From: Cephalotrichum gorgonifer
Lineage: Eukaryota; Ascomycota; Sordariomycetes; Microascales; Microascaceae
Reading direction: 5' to 3'
Assembly: GCA_900312665.1 (NCBI GenBank)
Contig: ONZQ02000012.1
Span: 375,279-439,278 of the forward strand
DNA: 64,000 bases
Shown: one piece after another, positions 43,927 through 53,612 of the stretch
Position numbering within the stretch: position 1 is the stretch's first letter
Layout: every line of letters starts with the position of its first letter
The notes under the pieces: model-generated
Seen by the model: only the letters and a program-made list of their open reading frames with translations
The model's database searches: none
Told to the model about the DNA's origin: nothing
Program-made: the position numbers and the translations under genes

Positions 43927-45740
43927 ATGGCGTTCACCGAGCTGCTGACAAGCACTCGTACCCTCTCAGCTGCGGGGATTCTCCTGACACTCTATCTAGT
44001 AGGCTCTTGGGTCCTCGAGTGGCATCGATTACGACATATAAAAGGCCCTTTCCTTGCGTCCTTCTCATATTTCTGGATTCTGCGAACCATCGCCTCTGGA
44101 CGACAGGGAGAAACGTTCCGTGGCGTCAGTGACAAGTATGGGCCTCTGGCCCGTATCGGGCCCAATGAGGTCCTGACATCCGATCCCGAGGTGCTCCGCC
44201 GTACCGGAAACACGCGCGCCAAGCCCACCTACGGCCGCTCGATCGGGTACAGTGTCAGCAGGGTTGACCCTTTCCACGATTCTTTGTTCAGGTCCGTATT
44301 AATACGCTACAAGTTGGAATACGGTCTTTGTTGACCTGACCTTTTAGTACCCGAGACACAGTCGCCCATGACAAGCTGAAAGCCAAGCTATCATTCGGTT
44401 ACGGTGGCAGGGAGAACCCTTCGCTTGAAGACGGCATTGATGAGCAGCTAGTTGCCTTAGTCGACCTTATACGCCGGAAGTATATTTCTACGGATGCAGA
44501 GCTCCGTCCCTTGGACTTGGCCACTGCTTCCCAGTACTTCACCCTAGACGCGATCACTAGGGTGGCATACGGGCGGCCATTCGGATTCCTGGCGACAGAC
44601 ACGGATGTTTACGGCTACAATAAGATGACCAAAAGGGTGATCCCTACCGTGGTATGTGCGGGGGATGTGCCGTGGGTAGGAAAGATCCTTATGTCGCCGA
44701 TGCTGCTTAAGCTTTTTGGGCCCAAAACATCAGATAAGAGTGGCTTTGGGAAAATGCTGAGGCAAGTAGTGCCTTTCCTCGCCGTGTCACTTGTATAGCT
44801 GCTGACTATACAATAATAGTATATCGCAAGAACTTGCGAGCGCTCGGTTCGAACCTGGTGCTCCAGACCAAATGGATATGCTTGTAAGAACACCATGCCG
44901 GCCGAGCAATCCACATGCTAATAGATACAATAGGGCGCCTTCAAACGGCACGGTGTTGGGAAGCGCGACTGTCAGTCCGAGATCATGTTCCAAATGGTCG
45001 CAGGGAGTGACACAACCGCAACAGCCATACGTGGAACACTCCTGAATCTAATGACGGCTCCTCACGTGTACACGAAGCTACAAAAGGAAATCGATGAGGC
45101 TGCTGCCAGTGGGGCTATCTCCCCAATTATCAAGGGAGAAGAGGGACGAAAGCTACCCTATCTGCAGGTACGATAGTACCACCAGCGATCACGGCGAACT
45201 GATTACGTGCTAATCTGGAATATGCCTACTACTAGGCGGTCATATATGAAGGGATTCGCATGAACCCCCCATTTACAGGCTTGGCTCTAAAGCAAGTTCC
45301 CCCAGAAGGCGATACTATCAGCGGCCAGTTCATTCCCGGCGGGACGCGGGTCGGGGCCAATTTCCTCCACATGCAGAGGTCAAAAGCTATTTTCGGGGGT
45401 GACGCCGATTTGTTCAGGCCAGAACGATGGCTAGGCCTTGACGAAGCCACTACGATGGAGCGGCGGCGCCACGTTGAGCTCGTGTTTGGTGCCGGGAGAT
45501 GGGGATGCAGCGGGAAACCTGTTGCGTTGTTGGAACTGAATAAGGTGTTTGTCGAGGTACGTGTTGAAAAGGTACGGTTATATGATGCGACTGACCGACT
45601 CTTTTCTCTAGCTCCTGCGACGCTTTGATTTCCAGTTGATTAATCCGAGGGAGCCTGTGGAGACGTTCAATATGAACATAGTGCTCCAGAAGAACATGTG
45701 GGTCAGGGTCACTGAACGTTTCCCGGATGCACCGGTATAA
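43927..45740 (+). CDS. Cytochrome P450, pisatin demethylase-like
   Basis: Six exons: 43927-44291, 44348-44761, 44820-44883, 44934-45167, 45236-45556, 45612-45740 (TAA), 508 aa. An N-terminal membrane helix (SAAGILLTLYLVGSWVL) anchors it in the ER. The I-helix motif is AGSDTT (304-309), the ExxR motif is EGIR (E364, R367), and the haem loop FGAGRWGCSG has the Cys ligand at 450. The RHIKGPFLASFSYFWILR and KRHGV..RDCQSE segments match fungal pisatin demethylase-type P450s, which O-demethylate plant or microbial aromatics; the true substrate here is unknown. Exon 2 ends at AG followed by GCAAGT, so the second intron (44762-44819) is GC-AG rather than GT-AG; with it the phase is right and the conserved SISQELASARFEPGAP part is restored. 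Confidence 0.85.
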
Positions 45741-45900
45741 CCCCCGGAAAGCACCTGGGGGTAGAACTACGAGTGAGGTCTAGAAATGGACGTGGTTTCA
45801 CATCGTGCTGGAGGTGGGTCGTAGTAAGGGAGGAGTTGACAATATCAAAGTCTCACATGCATGTGACGTCCTAAGGTTCATGTGACCACAAGCAGCTCCA

Positions 45901-45908
45901 TATAAAAG
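45901..45908 (+). promoter_or_regulatory. TATA element of the aegerolysin
   Basis: TATAAAAG lies about 246-253 bp upstream of the aegerolysin ATG, in the spacer after the second P450. The strength of the match suggests a strong, inducible promoter; this is inferred. Confidence 0.45.
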
Positions 45909-46153
45909 GTCCAAAATGCGTCAAAACGACGGAATGCGGTGAAGGAGGCTTGCCACTTAACCTGAAGAGGGACTGGATTCTAAGCGCACAGAAACTCACG
46001 TTACAGTCATGATATTGAACAATATTAATATTTGGGAGAGGAGTCAAAAATCCGTCTGATTTTCCACATTCCCAAATATTACAATTCAAACCACAGATTA
46101 TCTTCGAGTCATCGTCCTTCTACCAAGACATCCAAGCCATCAAGATAATAAAC

Positions 46154-46661
46154 ATGGGGTATCCGTCGAATTACTGGATCCACATGCGGGTCAACAACCA
46201 CATGCACAGGCTCAATGACCTGAAACTGGAGCATGCAGAGCTCGAGCAGTAAGTTTCTTCTCACAGGTCAACCCTCCACTCCAGTTTACTTTATTTTCTT
46301 GTTTTCGCGGCTCAAACCTGGCTAAGAAACCTTCCAACACAGGGGCGAGTTCTATGATCCGGAACAGCAGGACAAGGTCCTCGACGCGGAGGCGGTCAAC
46401 CACTTGGTTGCCAAGCCGCACAAGCAGATTGAGGTCGCCGCCGCCGCAAGCGGTTCCGACCCCGGTACAAAGGGAGGCTACGACCTCTATGATGGCGATA
46501 CGAAGATCTGTCATGTCGCGTGGAACTGTCCCACCATGGCGGTCGCCGACTCGTTCTCGATCTCGCATTGCAACGATAACTACATGGTGAGATACAAGGG
46601 GGCGCATTTGGAGCATGGGCCCATTGGTGACGTGGATATTACGGTGAAGGAGATCCATTGA
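46154..46661 (+). CDS. Aegerolysin family protein
   Basis: Two exons, 46154-46248 and 46343-46661 (TGA), 137 aa. The intron is GT-AG with phase 2. It resembles Asp-haemolysin-type aegerolysins: small beta-sandwich proteins that bind membrane lipids such as ceramide phosphoethanolamine or sphingomyelin with sterol and are secreted without a signal peptide. Family marks here are the N-terminal YWIHMRVNNHMH segment, GGYDLYDGDTKICHVAWNC and HCNDNYMVRYKGA, followed by the short DVDITVKE tail. Length is as usual. Only some members act with a MACPF-type partner to form pores; no such partner lies in this window, so membrane damage cannot be claimed. The next gene upstream is the second P450, 0.4 kb away on the same strand. 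Confidence 0.8.
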
Positions 46662-47863
46662 GGTTGGATAATCAGGGCATGCTTTAGTAGCCTGGTTACT
46701 TTGTGGCTTTTGCGTTAACGGCCGGGTCAATCGAGTCTCAAGGGCTAAGGGCTGGAAACACCAATATGTGTACTAGAATATGTAAAACAACGGTTATCAA
46801 TAACTTGGAGGGTCGAGAAACGAACATCTGGGATCAAAACAATAGGACACTCGCATTGCTTACTGTCTGTTCCATCTTATAAGGTCGGCCGAGGAACTAT
46901 CATACCCTCTCCATCCGCCCAAATAAGCAAGTTTGCCTAACCTTCCAACGCTGTGTGGATTTATCATTCCCCTCTGCGCTTGAAATTCCACTCCGACTAC
47001 CTGGTATCGCACTATATTCTCCGTAATTGTCGAGTATCAATCAAGGCCAACGGGTAACTGCTCACCAGGATTGGAGGCGCCTGGGGTTTTGGCACGCCGT
47101 AATGGAGTACATGTAGTTGGATAATAGGTCAATTGAGTGAACTCGGGGTCTTGGGTATTTACAAGGAGGGGGTAATCCCCGAATGTTTGATGAGTCAGCC
47201 TTTTGTTCCCCATGCAGACAAACTTGGTTCCTACACAGCTTGGCACTTGCCACATAGTTCAGAACTAGGGGCCCATTTCAAGGGTGTTGTCCTGAAATTT
47301 AGTCTTCCTCAAAGATAAGTAGTAGCGTAAGTGGAAATGGTAGCATTTTCCTGTTTACACAGCGGAGATATTAAACTACATGAGGAGACATGGGTACTAT
47401 CTATGTCGGTGGACAAACATTGGTTGTGCAGCAGCAAGCTGGATCCTACCCCGCAGCAGAGCTATTGGGACCAGCTCAGATAGGAAGTTCGCAAAGTAGA
47501 AGCCAGCGAAGCAAATGGCGGGCAGCAGCAAATTTGAACCACCGGTGATGTGACTGGTGGCCAGCGGGTCCCTTTCCGGCTCCCGTGACTTCATTGCTCG
47601 ACATGATTTTTGACTCTTTTGGCAAGGCAGGAGCGACCGTAATGGGGGATTGCCCCTCCGAGCGTATGTGGCAGGAATGACCCCATCCATACCAGACGGA
47701 AAATTAACAGCTAAGATTGGGGTCTTTTGGTCCCACCGCTCTTTCCCCCATATCGGGGTAACAACCCATTTCTCCTTCTCCGGCCGCCAAACAAATTCCT
47801 TCTCAGCCAATTCTCTCCGATCGAAATCCCCTTTGAAGACCGCAATTTCGTACATTGCTTAGG
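46662..47863. other. Intergenic region
   Basis: About 1.2 kb without a supported gene between the aegerolysin and the next gene. It includes the upstream region of the 674-aa protein gene. Confidence 0.4.
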
Positions 47864-50034
47864 ATGCCCGAGGGATGCGACGAGCTCCTGAGAAAGCTCG
47901 CCGCCGCTGAGACGTACGTCTCCAAGTGGGCGGCGAAGCGAGTCAAGTCGCCTAGTGAAACCCACCATGAAAAGGTCCAGAAACTCCAGGCCAAGATTGA
48001 CAAAGAGATGGAAGGGTTTACCTCAGGGCTTGACACAGAGGCGATGAGGTCCGCTGCCAATAGGATGATGAAGTACACGACCGAGCTGAAGGACCTTGAG
48101 TATACGTATGCGAGTCAGTCTAAGGAGAGGGCTGAACAATATGAACGACAATTAGAAGCACATCTCGAGGACCTGGTGCGCAGTATTACACAGATTGCCC
48201 GTGTGCCCACCTCCGAACCACCTTCTCGCTGCGCCTCACCAAATCATCGGAGCCAGCCGGAGAAGCTGGCCGAGAGACCACCTACCCCGCCGCGAAATGA
48301 AGATGATCGGAGCTTATCTACTGCTGCCGGGACCTCTCGCCGGTCGCCAGCCCCGCCTCCTCCATCACCCCAGAGTACTCGCCAACCCCCCGAGGCCAGA
48401 CACGAAACCGCCAGACGAGAAACCCAAGAGACTGCAGCAAACACGCCTGCACGATCGCGCCAGTCAATCGGATCTCACCTCAGCTCAAGGCATGGTGAGA
48501 AGCGACAAGCTAAGGAGGCGGTAAATCAACCCCCACACTCCCTGCAATCCAGTTCCCCGTTCCAGGTTTACTTCCTTACCCATGAAGCCGTCGACTGGCA
48601 TACTAAAGATAGCCACAGGTTCCACTGGACATATCCTCTAACCCAGCAAAACGCCGTTGCACGGAACCACAAGAGGATACTGAGGAAGACGATTCGGGCG
48701 TCACTGGCGAGGAACCAGGTCTACCTTTATCGACAGGCAACAATACCATCGACTTCAAAGATGTCTTCCAGGATGGAACTGCCGAGCACAAACACATAAT
48801 TGTCCAATACCCCAAAGACAAGGGGGACTGGTATATCTTCAGATGTGACGAGCACAACCTCCACTTCGGCCTTAGCCCACTGCATGGCGCGGCAAAGCAT
48901 ATCGCTGGTAAGAAGCACGGTTATCCTAGAGAGTACACCGGGGCCATCGCCCTATGCGGTATCAAGGTCCTCAACTGCAATTCCTCCTTGGCCGAGAAGA
49001 ACAATGCAGTGACCCGCCAATCGATAAACAACGAGGGGTACATGCCTGTCGGCGCGCATTGGAAGAAACGGGGAAGTGCGCGGCAGGGACTAGCTCTTAA
49101 GGAGAAAATAGCCCCGGCACAGCCCAGCCGACCCCAGCGCAACTCAGTCGCATCCAGGCGTCGAAGAGACTTCCTGGGAGTTACCGACCCCGTCGTAGGA
49201 GCCATTTACCGAGGATACTGGGCTAAGGCAAGAAACTGGTACGGCGTCCTCGTCCTACCTCGAAGTAAATTCTTTGACGACCCGAGCTTCGAGAGCCTCA
49301 ATTTGCCCGAAGAGCTCGCCGGGACCTACCTCTCGGATCATATTCCAGACTGCTATCATTCTTCTAAGCAATCTGAAGACGGCGTCAGAACACTCATTGA
49401 CTGGGAAGACGGTTTTGAGGACGGTGGCCCTTTCGTGTCCGAAAGGCAATTCCCCGTACTATTCTTCGACGGTCGGACCCCATCAGAGGACTCCGTGGGC
49501 TGGCTGACCTCTAGGGACCTTGAGCAGTTTGACCCGGAGGCCGCGCCTGCAGATGACATTCCGCACCTTGCATTGATCAGGGCGTATCTTGAAGCGCGAG
49601 TGGTGAAGGATTCTCAACTGGGACGAGAGGAGAGGGCACAAGCCATTCAAAGTCCCCTTCACGGTACATTTCCATGAAGGTGCTTGCGAGCGTTTTTTTT
49701 CTTCATGGACGGATTAGGTCGCTAACGTGGATTAATTGCCGTTTCCTCTGTCACAGAGAAGATAGAACCTTTGTCACCGGAGGCGGATTTGAGCGCATCG
49801 AAGGACGGAGACCGACTTCTAGTCCGAGTGTCTGTCCCACGTCTGCCCAAGGTTTCAAGCTCAGCAACAACGCGCCCCGTGGAGAGGGATATTCGCACGA
49901 ACGGAAACGGCACTCGCAGCCTCTATCGCAGGATACATAGAAGTAGCACCTGGATGCGGAGGCTTTCGCGACCAGGCCCGGCGGCGACAGCTCTTCGCCT
50001 CCCGTCCTCCTCCTCGTCGCGACAAACTTCCTAG
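47864..50034 (+). CDS. Uncharacterised 674-aa protein, coiled-coil plus His/Cys region
   Basis: Three exons: 47864-48565, 48619-49663 and 49757-50034 (TAG). Residues 1-110 are charged and helical (a likely coiled coil, EKVQKLQAKIDKEMEGF). Residues 110-240 are Pro/Ser/Arg-rich and disordered. From about residue 285 comes a compact part: HIIVQYPKDKGDWYIFRCDEH, HFGLSPLHGAAKHIAG and VLNCNSSLAEKNN, rich in His and Cys as in a zinc-binding fold, followed by a globular region with YRGYWAKARNWYGVLVLP. The tail is Ser/Arg-rich. The resemblance is to fungal proteins of unknown role; I do not recognise a named family. Start at ATG 47864, since upstream bases carry a stop. Nuclear or chromatin-linked role is only a guess. 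Confidence 0.65.
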
Positions 50035-51866
50035 CGACGATATTGAGGTCGTTTCCTGCTCTTCATTACTTTGTTATGACACGACAAGATGCTTGATGAA
50101 TTTATGACCTTCTTCCCTTTTTTCGGAAAAGATTACATGGTAGTAATGAAATCCTGTGCGTTTATGTTTATCTTCTTAGACGCAGCCTCCTTAGGTGTCT
50201 CTTGTGTATGCTTCCCCGATCACCCGGATTTCTTACTCCCTACAGGATATCGCATATCAACGTGAAGTCTGTCCAGCTAACTGTATTCGGCCTGCTGCCC
50301 GTTGTCTCCGTCGTTTTTTATTTACTCCCTTTCCACTAAATGAGTCGAACCAAGGCCAGCCCCAAACCCTGCCAAGTCTTCGAGACCGAAGATAGACGGC
50401 TAGGACCGCCATCTTGGCTCGGACCAATCGCACTGCGTCTGTCCCGTGTACGTATTGATGCTATGCCAAGAAATTACTCGGCTGTACCGGCAATATATAA
50501 GTAGCCAATGGTTTCCCTTATGATGATGAGCCCAATCCCGTCCCCGAGGGATAACCGAAGAGCTTAAGACCTGTCTACAGGAACAGCTGATGATTTAAAT
50601 TCCCCTGCCCAATTGTGTCCTTTTTGCGATATCATCCGTCTATGATCGGTGCCCCCCCCCCCAATTGTGCTTGGATATCGTTTCCCGCCGTCGCAATGAA
50701 CCCATTCTTCTTCCACGAGCGTCAATGAGGCTAAATAGAGGGGAGAGGGGAAGAATGGACTCATGAGAAGCCGGGCGGCTGTCGCCGCTCCACGCCAAGT
50801 GGAATGCTTCCTGGAAACCCAATCATGAACGCGGAGAGGGTCGATTGGCCTGCCTCCGCCCAATATGGAAGATGCAACCCCGAAACCGCAGTCATGGACA
50901 CGGGATCTGCTGGCAGGGGCGTTCCCTGTAGTAACGAGGCCTAATTATAGCCCTAGCGGGATCTCAACCTTTGAATTCGCCTGCATAACAGTCATTACTG
51001 TCTTCGGAAAAGACGGGAGCTTCTCCCCATTATCTCTCTTCAGACCAAGACACCCGCAGGTGGGCCAATACATGATTTCTTTTCCTCCGACGCATATTGG
51101 AATAATAAGAAAACAGGGCCATAAATAGTGTTTTAATTTAGGACGGATATACTGGTAGCCTAGGCCTTGACGGATCCCGCGGGCGACCTTCGTCAATCCT
51201 CTATTAAACAGCGATGGCACGTATCAGTAACCTCGTTCACGTTGGGACGGGACGTATTCGCGTTTCCTGCATGTCATTTCGCGTCGGTATTCCAGCCTAC
51301 ATCATTATTGCAGTTTTATGCCCGGTTGGACTTACAGGCCGCTTCGGCTTGACACGGTAGCTCGCGGTACTATGCTATGATATAGGGATGGAGACGGTGC
51401 GCGCCCCGGATCTCCTCCCGATGATATAGCTTCCGGCCCACAAGGCCCGCAAATATCATCTCGTGCTCAGGTACCGGGTATATTTCCTATTGAGCGCTCG
51501 GTATCGTCCGCCCGTAAGTCAGTCAAGGCACAAACAGGGATTAGGGACGGAGCTCATCTGCATGTCTACCAGGTTGGTGGCACCTCACCTCCCACCTCGT
51601 TAGCCCAGGCATATCTGTATAGCTTCCCTAGCTATTTCCTTCCCGCTACCAGGAACTGATTGGGTTCCAAACATAGCAACACACGCAGCGTATATAAGTA
51701 TCCCTTGGCCCCGCCAAGTCACTTGGAATTGCAGACCTTCCGATATTCCCCTTGCCCACCTTCCACCTAATCATAGTTTTCTTTTGGCAAAAGTCGATTC
51801 TTCCTTGTTTTGACATAATACCTTCTTCCACTTTAGAAATATCAGTCTGACATTCCTCGTTACACA
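50035..51866. other. Intergenic region
   Basis: About 1.8 kb with no supported gene. The right end has a TATA element and leader of the expansin-like gene. Short frames elsewhere have no family resemblance. Confidence 0.4.
51691..51698 (+). promoter_or_regulatory. TATA element of the expansin-like gene
   Basis: TATATAAG lies about 169-176 bp upstream of the expansin-like ATG. Confidence 0.45.
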
Positions 51867-52700
51867 ATGACGAAGCTATCGCCTCTGGGATTGGTATCAG
51901 CGCTCCTAGCCTTCTCACCGTCCTTCGCGTTGGCGCAGATTCGGGGATCGGCGACGTTCACGGGCAATGACCACACCGGTGGCACGTGCTCTCTCTTCAA
52001 CTATACCCTCCCAGCGGGCATCTCGGGGACGGGGATTGGCCCCTCGAACTGGGCGACCGGGGGGAAGTGCGGTTCCTGCCTGCAAGTGCGCGGCCCGAAT
52101 GGCAGCACCAAGGTCATGGTATGGCACCTAAGTCTCCCACTTATAATAACAAAAGGGTGGATTAGCACTGACCAGGTTGTCTCTTCTATTCATAGGTCGT
52201 GGATAGCTGTCCGTCGTGTCTCGAGAACAGGCTCAACCTGTCCGAAGATGCCTTCGTGAAGATCGCCGACAAAGCCGACGGGATCGTGGATGTGGAGTTC
52301 GACGTCGTTTCCTGCGGGCTCAACAGCCCCTTAATCATCCGGAATAAGATTGGGACGTCTCGATGGTTGTACGTCCAAGCCCTCTTCTCTCCACCCCTCC
52401 CCACGCTTCTGTGTCCCTGGCGGGCGACTAACATGTCCTCCCCTTCCATTCTTTAGCTTCTCCATGCAAGTTCTCAACGCCAACTACCCCGTGACGGACC
52501 TCGAAGTCAGCGCCGACGACAACCGGACGTGGGAGAGCACGGTGAGGCAGGACTACAACTTCTTCGAGAAGGAGGACAAGTCTGGGTTTGGGAAGGATAG
52601 GGTTTCCGTGCGGGTGTCGTGCTCCAACGGAAACCAGGTCATCATACCGAACGTGAGCATGGAGAGCGAGGTGCAGATCGTTGCACCTGTGAACTGCTAA
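51867..52700 (+). CDS. Expansin-like secreted protein
   Basis: Three exons: 51867-52118, 52196-52368, 52457-52700 (TAA), 222 aa. A signal peptide (about residues 1-23, ending ALA) precedes a double-psi beta-barrel domain: GSATFTGND, GGKCGSCLQV, VVDSCPSC with the conserved Asp, and VEFDVVSC. The second part (about 140-222), with RWFFSMQVLNANYPV, looks like the expansin-type carbohydrate-binding domain. Such proteins loosen cellulose or chitin networks without clear hydrolysis. The Cys pattern fits fungal loosenin/expansin-like proteins rather than plant expansins. With the GH7 and feruloyl esterase genes it suits plant cell-wall attack; it could equally act on the fungal wall. Both introns are GT-AG and in phase. 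Confidence 0.85.
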
Positions 52701-53113
52701 TTTGAGAGAATACCGACGGGAGGGCAGGGAGGGACTTTCTGGGATTCTGCGGACGTGCGGCAGCAACTACAGAGTCTGGTGTAATGAGTAGCGAGTATTA
52801 TAATGCGAGCAGACTACATGTGAACCTAGCCCATCGATGATCAACCTCTGCCCAGTTTCCCCCAGATATCCTAGGTCGATTTGTGGGCATAGTTAGGGTG
52901 GATATATCTGCTTTTTTTCCTCCAATGTGTACCCAACCCTGTCACCCTGAACTATGCGGGGTAGTGAAATCAACTCGAGAGGAAGCCAAGCCCAGCACCT
53001 AATCTTCCCTAATCTAGCCCAATTCGTTCAGAAATTCGGACGTCGTATATTTGCAGTGAGCATACGGTTTGAGCGTTGCTCTAGAGCTGAAAGAGCACAG
53101 TGGCATTGATGGA

Positions 53114-53612
53114 TCATGCATCGATATCAAGAACTTGTAGCCCCTTTACGCTGGGTAGTAGACCAGCGACAAAAGCCAGGTGGGCTGGATCCGACTTCAC
53201 ATAGTAATCCCGGTCCTCCGAGCTCTTAAACTCCATGACCATCATGTGGGTAAAGCCGTTCTTTGTAATCGGCCCGTCAGCTTGTTTCATATACATCATG
53301 ATCTGCCTCGAATGGCATGGTGCAGGATGGGGGAGGTGCATCGAGATATGAGATGGTTTTTTTTGCGGGATATACCTGGAATCTTTCAATGGAGTTGTCC
53401 GCTCCGACACGGACCGACTGGACGTATAGATCACCGGTGCTCGGATGGACACACTGGTCCTTCAGAGCTGCCAACCCAGCGGTTAACTGCGTAGCATTAG
53501 ATATCGTCCACGCAGGTGTGATATGACACGGGACGTCACGCACTTCATCGATCTTCTTGCTATCGACCTCCGGCTTGAAGGAGAGCTGGACAACGTGAAT
53601 AATTCCACCCAT
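53114..53612 (-). CDS. Stress-responsive A/B-barrel (DabB) protein
   Basis: Three exons on the minus strand: 53612-53544, 53486-53376, 53260-53114 (TGA), 108 aa. The dimeric alpha/beta-barrel (DabB) domain appears from start to end: IIHVVQLSFKPEVD, ALKDQCVHPSTG, NGFTHMMVMEFKSSEDRDYYV and DPAHLAF. Such proteins are small cytosolic stress proteins or, in plants, cyclase or lipid-like enzymes; the role here is unknown. The start ATG gives the usual N-terminus. Intron 1 (57 bp, GTGCGT...CGCAG) has no stop and keeps the frame, so keeping it would only add 19 residues. Intron 2 ends at ATTACAAAG with a CTGAC branch site just upstream; this choice restores the family length, while a nearby GCAG would give a longer form. 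Confidence 0.8.
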
